Under the pieces are notes generated by a model. That model saw nothing but the letters and a program-made list of their open reading frames with translations, was not told where the DNA came from and did not search any database. Positions 49,282 to 60,022 of a DNA stretch of 64,000 nucleotides are shown here, piece by piece (the first letter of the stretch is position 1; every line of letters starts with the position of its first letter). Made by a program: the position numbers and the translations under genes. This DNA is from Stenotrophomonas acidaminiphila (GTDB taxonomy: Bacteria; Pseudomonadota; Gammaproteobacteria; Xanthomonadales; Xanthomonadaceae): the NCBI GenBank assembly GCA_002951995.1, contig CP019797.1, positions 1,534,501-1,598,500 of the forward strand, written 5' to 3'.

Positions 49282-49701
49282 ATGGGTGGGCTGCGCATCA
49301 GCACCGACAAGGGGGAACTCGACGTTCCCCTGATCCACCGCTTCCTCTCGACCGGGGCCTACTGGAGCCCCGGCGTTGCGAGGGAAACGGTGGAGCGTGC
49401 GATCGCCGGCTCGCTGTGCTTCGGCGGCTACCTTGATGGTGCCGGGCAGGTGGCGTTCGCGCGGGTCATCACCGACGCGGCCACGTTCGCCTACCTGGCC
49501 GACGTGTTCGTCCTGCCGGCGCATCGCGGGCGCGGGCATGCCGTGCAGCTGATGGACGCGGTCGTGGCCCATCCGCAGCTGCAGGGACTGCGCCGCTTCA
49601 TGCTGGCGACGCTCGACGCGCATGGCCTGTACGCGCGCTACGGCTTCGTCGCGCCGGCCCGGCCAGAACGGCTGATGGAAATCGTCAGCGCCGCCACCTG
49701 A
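49282..49701 (+). CDS. GNAT family N-acetyltransferase
   Basis: A 139-residue acetyltransferase of the GNAT fold. The acetyl-CoA loop is VLPAHRGRGHAVQLMDAVV; the terminal YARYGFVAPARPERLME is typical of small GNATs. Substrate unknown. It lies 10 bp after argG inside the arginine cluster; the NAG synthase function is already covered by the argB fusion, so this is probably something else. Confidence 0.85.
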   Translation: MGGLRISTDKGELDVPLIHRFLSTGAYWSPGVARETVERAIAGSLCFGGYLDGAGQVAFARVITDAATFAYLADVFVLPAHRGRGHAVQLMDAVVAHPQLQGLRRFMLATLDAHGLYARYGFVAPARPERLMEIVSAAT

Positions 49702-49743
49702 CCGGTGGGCACACCACCGGCTCCCACCTCTACTTCCATTCCG

Positions 49744-50841
49744 ATGACCGACCTGCTCGACAACACCCTGGCGCACCTGGAAAAGCTGGTGGCCTTCGAC
49801 ACCCGCAACCCGCCGCGCGCGATCACCACCGGCGGCATTTTCGATTACCTGCGCGCGAACCTGCCCGGGTTCCAGGTGGAGGTGACCGACCACGGCGCGG
49901 GCGCGGTCAGCCTGTACGCGGTGCGTGGCACGCCCAGATACCTGTTCAACGTGCACCTGGACACGGTGCCGGATTCGCCGCACTGGAGTGCCGATCCGCA
50001 CGTGATGCGGCGCCTGGACGACCGCGTGGTCGGCCTCGGCGTATGCGACATCAAGGGCGCCGCGGCCGCGCTGGTGGCGGCCGCCAACCTCAGCGACGGC
50101 GATGCGGCCTTCCTGTTCTCCTCGGACGAAGAAGCCAACGACCCGCGCTGCATCGCGGCCTTCCTGGCCCGCGGCATCCCGTATGAGGCGGTGCTGGTGG
50201 CCGAGCCGACCCTGGGCGAGGCGGTGCTGGCGCACCGTGGCATCAGTTCGGTGCTGATGAAGTTCAGCGGCCGCGCCGGCCATGCCTCCGGGCAGCAGGA
50301 CGCCGCGGCCAGCGCGCTGCACCAGGCCATGCGCTGGGGCGGCCGCGCGCTGGACCATGTGCAGTCGCTGGCGCATGCCCGCTTCGGCGGGCTGACCGGG
50401 CTGCGCTTCAACATCGGCCGCGTCGAAGGCGGCATCAAGGCCAACATGATCGCGCCCGAGGCCGAGCTGCGCTTCGGCTTCCGCCCGCTGCCGTCGATGG
50501 ATATCGACCAGCTGCTGGCCACCTTTGCCGCTTTCGCCGAGCCGGCGGCCGCGCACTTCGAGGAGACCTTCCGCGGTCCGAGCCTGCCGTCCGGCGACAT
50601 CGCCCGCGCCGAGGAACGCCGCCTGGCCGCGCGCGACATCGCCGAGGAGCTGGGCCTGCCGATCGGCAACGCGGTCGATTTCTGGACCGAGGCCTCGCTG
50701 TTCTCGGCCGCCGGCTACACCACGATGGTCTACGGCCCCGGCGACATCGCCCAGGCCCACACGGCCGACGAGTTCGTGACGCTGGAGCAGCTGCAGCGCT
50801 ACGCCGGTTCGGTCCTCACCATCCTGCAGCGCGGCGCCTGA
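49744..50841 (+). CDS. argE': N-acetyl-L-citrulline deacetylase
   Basis: A 365-residue M20 metal peptidase, the ArgE relative that removes acetate from acetylcitrulline in the Xanthomonas pathway. Seen: NVHLDTVPDSPHW (first metal His and Asp), CDIKGAAAAL, SSDEEANDPRC (catalytic Glu pair), VAEPT, and the late AQAHTADEFV. Context next to argF' decides between acetylcitrulline and acetylornithine as substrate. ATG 49744. Confidence 0.93.
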   Translation: MTDLLDNTLAHLEKLVAFDTRNPPRAITTGGIFDYLRANLPGFQVEVTDHGAGAVSLYAVRGTPRYLFNVHLDTVPDSPHWSADPHVMRRLDDRVVGLGVCDIKGAAAALVAAANLSDGDAAFLFSSDEEANDPRCIAAFLARGIPYEAVLVAEPTLGEAVLAHRGISSVLMKFSGRAGHASGQQDAAASALHQAMRWGGRALDHVQSLAHARFGGLTGLRFNIGRVEGGIKANMIAPEAELRFGFRPLPSMDIDQLLATFAAFAEPAAAHFEETFRGPSLPSGDIARAEERRLAARDIAEELGLPIGNAVDFWTEASLFSAAGYTTMVYGPGDIAQAHTADEFVTLEQLQRYAGSVLTILQRGA

Positions 50842-50880
50842 TCGCCGCGTTCCACCCCCAAGACAGACGAACTGCCCACC

Positions 50881-52197
50881 ATGCAACCCCACCGCCAGAC
50901 CCGCCAGACCATCGTGCGCCTGCTCTCGAGCATGGCCAGCGCGAAGGAGATCAGCCAGTACCTCAAGCGCTTCTCGCAGCTGGACGCCAAGCGCTTCGCC
51001 GTGGTCAAGGTCGGCGGCGCGGTGCTGCGCGACGACCTGGAGGCGCTGACGTCCTCGCTGTCGTTCCTGCAGGAAGTCGGGCTGACCCCGATCGTGCTGC
51101 ACGGCGCCGGCCCGCAGCTCGATGCCGAGCTGGCGGCCGCCGGCATCGAGAAGCACACCGTCAACGGCCTGCGCGTGACCACCCCCGAAGCGCTGGCGAT
51201 CGTGCGCAAGGTGTTCCAGCAGTCCAACCTGCAGCTGGTCGAGGCACTGCAGCAGAACGGCGCCCGCGCCACCTCCATCACCGGCGGCGTGTTCGAGGCC
51301 GAGTACCTGGACCGTGACACCTACGGGCTGGTCGGCGAGGTGAAGCGGGTCAACCTGGCGCCGATCGAGGCCAGCCTGCGCGCCGGCTCGATCCCGGTCA
51401 TCACCTCGCTGGGCGAGACCCCGAGCGGGCAGATCCTCAACGTCAACGCCGACTTCGCCGCCAACGAACTGGTGCAGGAGCTGCAGCCGTACAAGATCAT
51501 CTTCCTCACCGGCACCGGCGGCCTGCTCGATGCCGACGGCAGGCTGATCGATTCGATCAACCTGTCCACCGAGTACGAGCACCTGATCCAGCAGCCGTGG
51601 CTGCACGGTGGCATGAAGGTCAAGATCGAACAGATCAAGGACCTGCTGGACAGGCTGCCGGAGGAATCCTCGGTCTCGATCACGCGCCCGGCCGACCTGG
51701 CCAAGGAGCTGTTCACCCACAAGGGCTCCGGCACCCTGGTCCGGCGCGGCGAGAAGGTGCTCAAGGCCACGTCCTGGGAGCAGCTGGACACCGCGCGGCT
51801 GAAGGCACTGATCGAATCCAGCTTCGGCCGCAGGCTCGTACCCGACTATTTCGAGAAGACCCGGCTGCTGCGCGCCTATGTCAGCGAGAACTACCGTACC
51901 GCGGTGATCCTCACCGACGAGGCCGAGGGCGTGTACCTGGACAAGTTCGCCGTGCTCGACGACGCGCAGGGCGAAGGCCTGGGTCGCGCGGTATGGAACG
52001 TGATGCTGGAGGAAACCCCGCAGCTGTTCTGGCGCTCGCGCAACGGCAACCCGGTCAACCACTTCTACTACGCCGAGTCCGACGGCTGCTACAAGCTGGA
52101 CCACTGGAAGGTGTTCTGGTTCGGCGCCAGCGACTTCGACCGCATCCGCGGCTTCGTCGAGCACTGCGGCCGGCGCAAGGCCAGCCTGCAGGGATGA
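50881..52197 (+). CDS. argB: Bifunctional N-acetylglutamate synthase/kinase
   Basis: A 438-residue fusion. The amino-acid-kinase domain (about 25-285) shows [34 protein letters not shown] and [10 protein letters not shown]. The C-terminal GNAT domain (about 290-438) has [20 protein letters not shown] and [22 protein letters not shown]. This arrangement, NAGS-K of xanthomonads, performs the first two steps of arginine synthesis. ATG 50881. Confidence 0.95.
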   Translation: MQPHRQTRQTIVRLLSSMASAKEISQYLKRFSQLDAKRFAVVKVGGAVLRDDLEALTSSLSFLQEVGLTPIVLHGAGPQLDAELAAAGIEKHTVNGLRVTTPEALAIVRKVFQQSNLQLVEALQQNGARATSITGGVFEAEYLDRDTYGLVGEVKRVNLAPIEASLRAGSIPVITSLGETPSGQILNVNADFAANELVQELQPYKIIFLTGTGGLLDADGRLIDSINLSTEYEHLIQQPWLHGGMKVKIEQIKDLLDRLPEESSVSITRPADLAKELFTHKGSGTLVRRGEKVLKATSWEQLDTARLKALIESSFGRRLVPDYFEKTRLLRAYVSENYRTAVILTDEAEGVYLDKFAVLDDAQGEGLGRAVWNVMLEETPQLFWRSRNGNPVNHFYYAESDGCYKLDHWKVFWFGASDFDRIRGFVEHCGRRKASLQG

Positions 52198-52201
52198 CGC
52201 C

Positions 52202-52808
52202 ATGACCGGGGCCACGGCCAATGCCTGCTGGAACACCGTGCCGGAGCTGCGCGGCGCGCATGTGCCGCTGGAACCGCTGCGCATTGAACACGTGCCCGCG
52301 CTGCGGCAGGCGCTGGGCGGGGGCGAGCTGTCGCGCCTGTGGTACGCCAACGTGCCGGCGCCGGAGGCGGTGGAGCACTACGTCGCGGCGGCGCTGGACG
52401 CGCAGGCACGGGGCGAGGCGCTGCCGTTCGCGGTCCGCGACAGCCGCGGCGAAGTGGTCGGCTGCACCCGCTGTTACGCACTGGACGCCGGGGTGCCGCG
52501 GCTGAACATCGGCTTCACCTGGTACCACCCCGGGTGCAGCGCACCGGCGTGAACACCGAAGCCAAGCTGCTGTTGCTGCGCCATGCCTTCGAGGCGCTGG
52601 GCTGCATCGGCGTCGGCTTCGAGACCAGCTGGTTCAACCATGCCTCGCGTAGCGCCATTGCCCGGCTCGGCGCGAGGCAGGACGGCGTGCTGCGCAACCA
52701 CAAGCGCCACGCCGACGGCACGCCGCGCGACACCGTGGTGTTCTCCATCCTCGACAGCGAATGGCCGGCGGTACGCCGCCATCTGCGGTCCCTACTGGAT
52801 TCGCATTC

Positions 52809-52812
<4 letters not shown>
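52202..52812 (+). pseudogene. RimJ/RimL-type GNAT acetyltransferase (frameshifted in this sequence)
   Basis: About 203 residues if restored. The first part (VPLEPLRIEHVPALRQAL, FAVRDSRGEVVGCTRCYAL, LNIGFTWYHP) runs to a TGA near 52552. The second part continues in another frame as [38 protein letters not shown], the typical RimJ/RimL acetyl-CoA loop. One extra C in the C4 run at 52528-52531 restores WYHP-RVQRTGVN exactly. Homopolymer error or recent loss. The ATG of argC overlaps its stop (ATGA). A gene of this kind at this place in the arginine cluster is also known in Xanthomonas; its substrate is unclear. Confidence 0.85.
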
Positions 52813-53762
<950 letters not shown>

Positions 53763-53793
53763 CCCATCCCACGCCCATTCCGAGAGATTTCCG

Positions 53794-55092
53794 ATGACCA
53801 ACCTGTTGTGGCAGAAACCCGGCGTCGCGGTGGACGCGAAGATCCAGGCCTTCCTCGCCGGCGACGACGTGATCCTGGACCGCGAGTTCTTCCTGCACGA
53901 CATCCAGGCAAGCACCGCGCATGCCGAAGGCCTGCAGCATATCGGCATCCTGTCGGCCGACGAGCTGGCCGCGCTCAAGCGCGAACTGGTGCTGCTGGCC
54001 GAGGATTTCCGCAGTGGTGCGTTCGTGCTGGATGAGCAGTACGAGGACTGCCATTCGGCGATCGAGGCGCGCCTGACCGAGCGCCTGGGCGATGCCGGGC
54101 GCAAGATCCACACCGGCCGCAGCCGCAACGACCAGATCCTGGTCGCCACCCGGCTGTGGCTCAAGGAAAAGCTGGCACGGGTGGCGGAGATCAGCCGCGA
54201 GGTGGCGAAAGTGGCGCTGGACCGCGCCGTCGCCGAACAGCAGCAGCCGCTGCCCGGTTACACCCACATCCAGCGCGCCGTGGTGTCCTCGGCCGGCATG
54301 TGGTGGGCGGGCTGGGCCGAGGCCTTCATCGACAACGCGGTGCGCGCGGCCGATACGCGCCGGTTGCTCGACTGCAATCCGCTGGGCACGGCGGCCGGTT
54401 ACGGCGTCAACCTGCCGCTGGACCGCGAGCACACCACGCGTGCACTGGGGTTCGCGCGCATGCAGGTCAGCCCGATCTACGCGCAGCTGTCGCGCGGCAA
54501 GTTCGAGCTGGCCGCGCTGGAGGCGCTGGGCGGGGCGACCCTGGACCTGCGCCGCATCGCCTGGGACCTGTCGCTGTTCACCACCGGCGAGTTCGCCTTC
54601 GTGGCGCTGCCGGCGCAGTACACCACCGGCAGTTCGATCATGCCCAACAAGCGCAACCCGGACGTGATCGAGCTGATGCGCGCCACCCACGCCAGCGTCG
54701 CCGCCGCGCGTACCGAGATCGAGCAGCTGCTGTCGCTGCCGTCGGGCTACCACCGCGACCTGCAGGCGTCCAAGGGCGCGATCTTCCATGGCTTCGGCCG
54801 CGGGCTGTCGGCGCTGGAGCTGCTGCCGGCACTGTTGTCCAACCTGGACTGGCGCGACGACAACATCCGCGCCGCCATCGATTCGGGCATGTATGCCACC
54901 GACGTGGCGGTCGAGGCGGCACTGGCCGGCGTACCGTTCCGTGACGCCTACAAGGCCGCGGCCGCGGCGGCGGACACGGCCGGACAGGGGCGCACGCCCG
55001 AAGGCAGCCTTGCCGCGCGGGTGTCGCCGGGCGCGGCCGCCGACCTGCGGCTGGACGAACTGCAGGCGCGCTGGGCGGCATTGCAACCGTAG
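53794..55092 (+). CDS. argH: Argininosuccinate lyase
   Basis: A 432-residue lyase releasing arginine and fumarate. The fumarase/aspartase signature is [12 protein letters not shown], with HTGRSRNDQ and [14 protein letters not shown] also as expected. The stop TAG at 55090-55092 is formed by the GTAG head of a SMAG-type palindrome. Confidence 0.97.
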   Translation: MTNLLWQKPGVAVDAKIQAFLAGDDVILDREFFLHDIQASTAHAEGLQHIGILSADELAALKRELVLLAEDFRSGAFVLDEQYEDCHSAIEARLTERLGDAGRKIHTGRSRNDQILVATRLWLKEKLARVAEISREVAKVALDRAVAEQQQPLPGYTHIQRAVVSSAGMWWAGWAEAFIDNAVRAADTRRLLDCNPLGTAAGYGVNLPLDREHTTRALGFARMQVSPIYAQLSRGKFELAALEALGGATLDLRRIAWDLSLFTTGEFAFVALPAQYTTGSSIMPNKRNPDVIELMRATHASVAAARTEIEQLLSLPSGYHRDLQASKGAIFHGFGRGLSALELLPALLSNLDWRDDNIRAAIDSGMYATDVAVEAALAGVPFRDAYKAAAAAADTAGQGRTPEGSLAARVSPGAAADLRLDELQARWAALQP

Positions 55093-55232
55093 GTGCCGGG
55101 CTCGCCCGGCACGGGGTTTGGCCGTGAAGACCGCATGCGGGGCAAGCCCCGCATCTACGTTGCCGTGTAGGTGCCGGGCTTGCCCGGCACGGGGTTTGGC
55201 CGGAAAGGCATGCGGGGCAGACCCGCATCCAC
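55089..55232. repeat. Four SMAG-type (GTAG) REP palindromes in two inverted pairs
   Basis: 55089-55112: GTAG then gtgccgggctcgcccggcac. 55135-55158: atgcggggcaagccccgcat then CTAC (minus orientation). 55167-55190: a second gtgccgggcttgcccggcac with GTAG. 55210-55232: a degenerate atgcggggcagacccgcat with CCAC. The two head-to-head pairs share the link ggggtttggccg, so they look like one duplicated dimer. Confidence 0.9.
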
Positions 55233-55316
55233 GTGCGATTGCCGGTTGGTTGGAAACGAAAGCATCCCCCACATCTGCCGCGCGGCAGTGCAACATCCGC
55301 GACGGGACTTCGTGTC

Positions 55317-55586
55317 ATGGAGAACAACGTGAAGCTGTACCTGGTGATGGCCCTGCGCAAGCCGACGTTTGACGCGGGCGTGATCGAACCGCACAAGGCG
55401 TTCCTCGATGCGCTGCGCGCGCAGGGGCGGCTGCACCTGACCGGCGGCTTCGGCGACGGCAGCGGCGGCGCCTACGTGTTGTGCAACGTCGACGACCTGG
55501 CGCAGGCACGTGCCATCGTCGCCACCGATCCGCTGGTCCTGCAGGACTGCTCGGACCTGACCGTCCATGAATGGAACACGCGTTGA
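55317..55586 (+). CDS. YCII-related (YciI-like) protein
   Basis: An 89-residue protein with the small ferredoxin-like YCII fold: VKLYLVMALRKP, LDALRAQGRLHLTGGFGDGSGGAYVL, and ARAIVATDPLVLQD, where the conserved DP follows. The function of the family is not established. proB begins 4 bp after its stop, so it may be co-transcribed with proline genes. Confidence 0.8.
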   Translation: MENNVKLYLVMALRKPTFDAGVIEPHKAFLDALRAQGRLHLTGGFGDGSGGAYVLCNVDDLAQARAIVATDPLVLQDCSDLTVHEWNTR

Positions 55587-55590
55587 GCCC

Positions 55591-56742
55591 ATGAACGACA
55601 CCGCGCCTTCGCCGTTCGCCGAGCAGCCGCTGCCGCCGTGGCGGCGCGCGGTGCTCAAGGTCGGCAGCAGTCTGCTGGCCGCCGATGGCGGCGGCCTGAC
55701 CCCGCGCTTCGCGCTGGGGCTGGCGCAGTTCGTCTCGGCCAACCTGGTGGCCGGCCGCGAGGTGGTGATCGTCTCCTCGGGCGCGGTCGCCGCCGGCCGC
55801 GCGATCGTGCCGAAGGTGGCCGAGGCCGGCGCGACCATGGCCGCGCGGCAGGCGCTTGCCGCGCTCGGCCAGGCGCAGCTGATCGCCCTGTGGCAACGCT
55901 TCTTCGAGCGCCCGGTGGCGCAGGTGCTGCTCACCCACGACGACCTGCGCAACCGCCGCCGCTACCTCAACGCGCGCGCCACCCTCAACGAGCTGCTGGC
56001 GCTGGGCGCGTTGCCGGTGGTCAACGAGAACGACACCGTTTCGGTGGACGAGCTGAAGCTGGGCGACAACGACAACCTGGCGGCCATCGTCGCCGCGCTG
56101 GTCGATGCCGACGCGCTGTTCATCGCCACCGATATCGACGGGCTGTACACCGCCGATCCGCGCCGCGACCCGCAGGCGCGGCCAATCGACGAGGTCGTCG
56201 AACTGAACGCCGCGGTGATGGCGATGGCCGGCGGCAGCGGCAGCGCGGTCGGCACCGGCGGCATGTTGACCAAGCTGCAGGCCGCGGCCAAGGCCGGCGC
56301 CGCCGGCATCGATACCTTCCTGTTCAACGGCCGCAGTGGCGAGGTGGTACGCGGCCTCGCGCAGGGCCGGCTGCGCGGCACCCGGCTGCACGCGGGGCGC
56401 TCGCGCATCGCCGCGCGCAAGTACTGGCTGCGGCATGCGCCGGTCGAGCCGGGGGCGATCCTGGTCGACGCGGGTGCGGCGCGTGCGCTGCGCGAGAACG
56501 GCGCCTCGCTGCTGCCCGGCGGCGTGGTCGATGCGCTGGGCGAGTTCCGCCGCGGCGACATGATCGAAGTACGGGTGGACGGCGAGGGCGGTGCGTCCTG
56601 CGTGGCGCGTGGCATCAGCCAGTACTCGGCACTGGACCTGCGCCGCATCGGCCGCCGCCACACCCGCGAGATCGAGGCCATCCTCGGCTACACCTATGGC
56701 GACAACGTGATCCACCGCGACGACCTGGTGCTGCTGCCATGA
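55591..56742 (+). CDS. proB: Glutamate 5-kinase
   Basis: A 383-residue enzyme, first step of proline synthesis. Amino-acid-kinase core: [62 protein letters not shown] and [13 protein letters not shown]-terminal PUA domain is present ([20 protein letters not shown]). ATG 55591 is preferred over 55567, which overlaps the gene upstream. Arginine and proline genes are adjacent, both drawing on glutamate. Confidence 0.96.
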   Translation: MNDTAPSPFAEQPLPPWRRAVLKVGSSLLAADGGGLTPRFALGLAQFVSANLVAGREVVIVSSGAVAAGRAIVPKVAEAGATMAARQALAALGQAQLIALWQRFFERPVAQVLLTHDDLRNRRRYLNARATLNELLALGALPVVNENDTVSVDELKLGDNDNLAAIVAALVDADALFIATDIDGLYTADPRRDPQARPIDEVVELNAAVMAMAGGSGSAVGTGGMLTKLQAAAKAGAAGIDTFLFNGRSGEVVRGLAQGRLRGTRLHAGRSRIAARKYWLRHAPVEPGAILVDAGAARALRENGASLLPGGVVDALGEFRRGDMIEVRVDGEGGASCVARGISQYSALDLRRIGRRHTREIEAILGYTYGDNVIHRDDLVLLP

Positions 56743-56803
56743 CTGCGCCGGCCTACGCCCGCGGCAGCTGGCACCGGTCCGCATCCTCCCGGGAGCAGTA
56801 CGC

Positions 56804-58050
56804 ATGACCGACATCAAGACCCTCGCCGAGCAGTGCCGCGACGCCTCGCAGGTGCTGGCGCGCCTTTCCAGCGATGCACGGTGCGCACTGCTGGCGTCGA
56901 TGGCCGATGCGCTCGATGCCGATGCCGGCGCCATCCTCGCCGCCAATGCGCGCGACCTGCAGGCCGCGCGCGACAAGGGCGTGGGCACGGCGATGCTCGA
57001 CCGGCTCGCCCTGGACCGGCAGCGCCTGGCCGGCGTGGCCAACGCCCTGCGCGAGGTTGCCGCGCTGCCGGATCCGGTCGGCCAGGTGACCCGCGACGAC
57101 ACGCGGCCCAACGGCATCCGCGTGCAGAAGGTGCGCGTGCCGCTGGGGTGATCGCGATGATCTACGAGGCGCGCCCGAACGTGACCGCCGACGCCGCGGC
57201 GCTGTGCATCAAGGCCGGCAACGGCGTGATCCTGCGCGGCGGCTCGGAGGCGATCCATTCCAATACCGCGATCGCCGCCGCGCTCAAGCGTGCGCTGCGC
57301 GGGGCCGGGGTACCCGATGCCGCGCTGACCCTGGTGGAGGACCTGCGCCGCGAGACCATGCTGGAACTGCTGCAGCTCAACGACATCGTCGACCTGGCGA
57401 TCCCGCGCGGTGGCGAGGGCCTGATCCGCTTCGTCGCCGAACATGCGCGGGTACCGGTGATCAAGCACTACAAGGGCGTGTGCCACCTGTACGTGGACGA
57501 CAGCGCCGACCTGCAACTGGCGCTGGGCCTGCTGGTCGACGGCAAGGTGTCGCGTCCGGCGGCGTGCAATTCGCTGGAGACCCTGCTGGTGCATGCCGAC
57601 ATCGCGCCGCGCTTCCTGCCGCTGGCGGCCGACGCGCTGCGCGCACGCGGGGTCGAACTGCGCGGCGATGCCGCCACCCGCGCGCTGGTCGCCGGCGTGG
57701 CGCCGGCGGACGAGGCCGACTACGCGGCCGAGTACCTGGACCTGATCCTGGCGATACGGGTGGTCGATTCGCTGGATGCGGCGATCGCCCATGTCCGCCG
57801 GCATACTTCCGACCACACCGAAGTCATCGCCACCGGCGACCCGGCCCACGCCGACGCCTTCGTGCACGCGCTGCGCTCGGCGGTGGTGATGGTCAACGCC
57901 TCGTCGCGCTTCTCCGACGGCGGCGAACTGGGGCTGGGCGCGGAAATCGGCATCTCCACCACGCGCCTGCACGCCTACGGCCCGATGGGCCTGGAGGCAC
58001 TTACCGTGGAGCGTTTCGTGGTGCGTGGCGACGGCCAGGTCAGGGGATGA
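56804..58050 (+). pseudogene. proA: Gamma-glutamyl phosphate reductase (frameshifted in this sequence)
   Basis: About 415 residues if restored, the second enzyme of proline synthesis. The first frame runs to RVPLG and stops at a TGA at 57149; the rest follows in another frame as [22 protein letters not shown], then [13 protein letters not shown], the catalytic Cys in [12 protein letters not shown], and [18 protein letters not shown]. One extra G in the G4 run at 57145-57148 gives [16 protein letters not shown], as in all ProA proteins. The gene is needed for proline prototrophy, so a base-calling error is more likely than a true loss. Confidence 0.9.
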
Positions 58051-58140
58051 AAGCCAGGAACCCGTGAGGCGCAGCCAGGAACGAGGCAGGGTCCATCCCT
58101 GCTTCTGCGTCCTCTCGTTCCCCGTTCCCCCAACGGCTTC

Positions 58141-59355
58141 CTAGCTCCAATGGTCCTCGAGCTGCTGTGGCTTGCACGCGAACCATGCCGCGACCAGCAG
58201 CACCAGTGAACACAGCATCAGGAAGGCGAACGACCCGGCCCAGCCGCCGCTGAGGCCATGCAGCCAGCCGAACAGCAGTGGCCCGAGGCAGGCCAGGCTG
58301 TAGCCCACGCCCTGCATGAAGCCCGACAACGCGGCCGAGCCGGCGGGGGTGCGCGTGCGCAGGTTGATCAGGGTCAGCCCCAGCGGGAACGTCGACGGGC
58401 CCAGCCCGGCGATCACCACCCACAGCCACGGCGCCTGCATTGGTGCCCACAGCAGGCCGGCGAAGGCGACGGCATTGAGGCCGACCACCAGCATCGCGAT
58501 CGGGAACGGATTGCGCATGCGCACCGCCAGCGCCGGCACCAGCAGCGACGGCAGCAGGCCGATGGCCGAATACAGCGCGACCATGACCCCGCCAAAGGCC
58601 TCGCTCGCGCCGGCCTCGACCATCACCTTGGGCAGCCAGGTGAACAGCGAATAGGTACCCAGCGACGTCATGCCGAACATCAGCGCCATGCCCCAGCCCA
58701 GCGGGGTCTTCCACACCCGTCCCGGCGCGTGCGCCACGGCGGCGTCCGCGGTGTGCCGGGGCCGCGGCGTGCGCCGCGCCAGCAACACCCAGGGCAACAG
58801 CGCGGCCAGCGACAGCAGCGACCACATGCCCAGCGAGACGCGCCAGTCGAAACGGTCGGCCACCGGCACAGCGAGCAGTGCGGGGACCATCGTGCCGGCC
58901 TGCAGCACGGTGATGTAGAGCGTGCTCAACGTGCCGACGCGGTCGGCGAAGTAACGCTTGACCAGCGGCGGCACCACCACGTTGCCGATGCCCATGCCGG
59001 CCAGTGCCACCGCCGAGCCGGCCAGCAACATGCCGACGCCGCCGGCGCTGGCGCGCAGCAGCAGGCCGGCGGTGGCCAGCAGCATGGTCAGTACCGCGGT
59101 GCGTTCCAGTCCGACCCGGCGGATCAGGCGCGGCGTGCCCAGGGCGAATGCGGCGAACGCGGCCGTGGGCATCATGCCGAGCACCCCGGTCATGGTGCTG
59201 CCGAAATCGAACAGGTGGCCCAGGCGGTCCAGCAGTGGCGTCAGCGAAGTGACCGCGCTGCGCAGGTTGGCCGCCACCAGGATGATGGCGGCGAAGGCGA
59301 GCAGGCGGCCCTTGAACAGCGAAGGCCGTGGTGCCGTGGACGCGGGATTGGACAT
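58141..59355 (-). CDS. MFS transporter, CynX/NimT family
   Basis: A 404-residue transporter with about 12 hydrophobic segments. The front LVAANLRSAVTSLTPLLD and MLGMMPTAAFAAFALGTP match the cyanate-permease/NimT group; GSAALSGFMQGVGYSLACLGP is the corresponding late motif. The substrate is unknown. It lies downstream of the tRNA-Pro genes on the same strand but after a terminator. Confidence 0.9.
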   Translation of the reverse strand: MSNPASTAPRPSLFKGRLLAFAAIILVAANLRSAVTSLTPLLDRLGHLFDFGSTMTGVLGMMPTAAFAAFALGTPRLIRRVGLERTAVLTMLLATAGLLLRASAGGVGMLLAGSAVALAGMGIGNVVVPPLVKRYFADRVGTLSTLYITVLQAGTMVPALLAVPVADRFDWRVSLGMWSLLSLAALLPWVLLARRTPRPRHTADAAVAHAPGRVWKTPLGWGMALMFGMTSLGTYSLFTWLPKVMVEAGASEAFGGVMVALYSAIGLLPSLLVPALAVRMRNPFPIAMLVVGLNAVAFAGLLWAPMQAPWLWVVIAGLGPSTFPLGLTLINLRTRTPAGSAALSGFMQGVGYSLACLGPLLFGWLHGLSGGWAGSFAFLMLCSLVLLVAAWFACKPQQLEDHWS

Positions 59356-59479
59356 TGCGTGGCTCCGGCGCGGACAGGACGCGACCGCGCGGTCCGCGGA
59401 ATGACGAAAGGAACCGCCGGGAGTGGTTCCCGGCGTCGCCGCGCGATGGCGCGGCGGGTTCGCAAGGGCGAAAAGACAA

Positions 59480-59500
59480 AAGCCGGCACAAGGCCGGCTT
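59480..59500 (-). terminator. Terminator after first tRNA-Pro
   Basis: On the minus strand, stem aagccggc / gccggctt followed by TTGTCTTTTC; 10 bp downstream of the tRNA. Confidence 0.8.
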
Positions 59501-59509
59501 CTGTCGAAC

Positions 59510-59586
<77 letters not shown>

Positions 59587-59598
59587 AAGGAGCCGCCT

Positions 59599-59627
59599 AT
59601 GATAGCGGCGAGGCAGGGTGCGTGCAA
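59599..59627 (-). promoter_or_regulatory. Promoter of tRNA-Pro copy 1
   Basis: On the minus strand TTGCAC (59627-59622), a 17-bp spacer, TATCAT (59604-59599). Confidence 0.8.
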
Positions 59628-59699
59628 CTGTTTTCATCGCCGCCGCGGGGCTGTCGCCAGGCGTCCGGCACCGTGCCCGGCGGCGGCGCTTGGCCCACG

Positions 59700-59733
59700 A
59701 AAAAGCCCGGCCGACGTTGCCGTCGGCCGGGCT
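59700..59733 (-). terminator. Terminator after second tRNA-Pro
   Basis: A 13-bp GC-rich stem aagcccggccgac / gtcggccgggctt on the plus strand, with AAAAA on its left side that becomes T5 on the minus strand. Confidence 0.9.
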
Positions 59734-59749
59734 TGCGTGTTTCGACCTT

Positions 59750-59826
<77 letters not shown>

Positions 59827-59839
59827 CGAAGGAGGCGGA

Positions 59840-59868
59840 AAGATACTCCCCGGCACGCATTCTTGCAA
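59840..59868 (-). promoter_or_regulatory. Promoter of tRNA-Pro copy 2
   Basis: On the minus strand TTGCAA (59868-59863), 17 bp, TATCTT (59845-59840). Confidence 0.75.
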
Positions 59869-59886
59869 TACCGCGGGCGTGTTTTC

Positions 59887-59997
59887 CTATCGCTTTTCTT
59901 CGATCCTGCGCTGTTCGCGGGCTTCGAACCACATGCCGTTGAGGATGGCGGCGGTGGAGGCCAGGCCGACGCCGAGAATCCAGGCGAAATACCACAT
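59887..59997 (-). CDS. cydX: Cytochrome bd oxidase small subunit CydX
   Basis: A 36-residue single-pass membrane protein: MWYFAWILGVGLASTAAILN then a short polar tail ending EEKR. CydX stabilises the haem groups of cytochrome bd-I. An AGGAG site lies 7 nt before ATG 59997, and the gene begins 25 bp after the cydB stop, in the usual cydABX order. The length (E. coli 37) and the WYFAWILG opening are diagnostic. Confidence 0.93.
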   Translation of the reverse strand: MWYFAWILGVGLASTAAILNGMWFEAREQRRIEEKR

Positions 59998-60022
59998 GGG
60001 GGAACTCCTTGGTGTGTCGTTG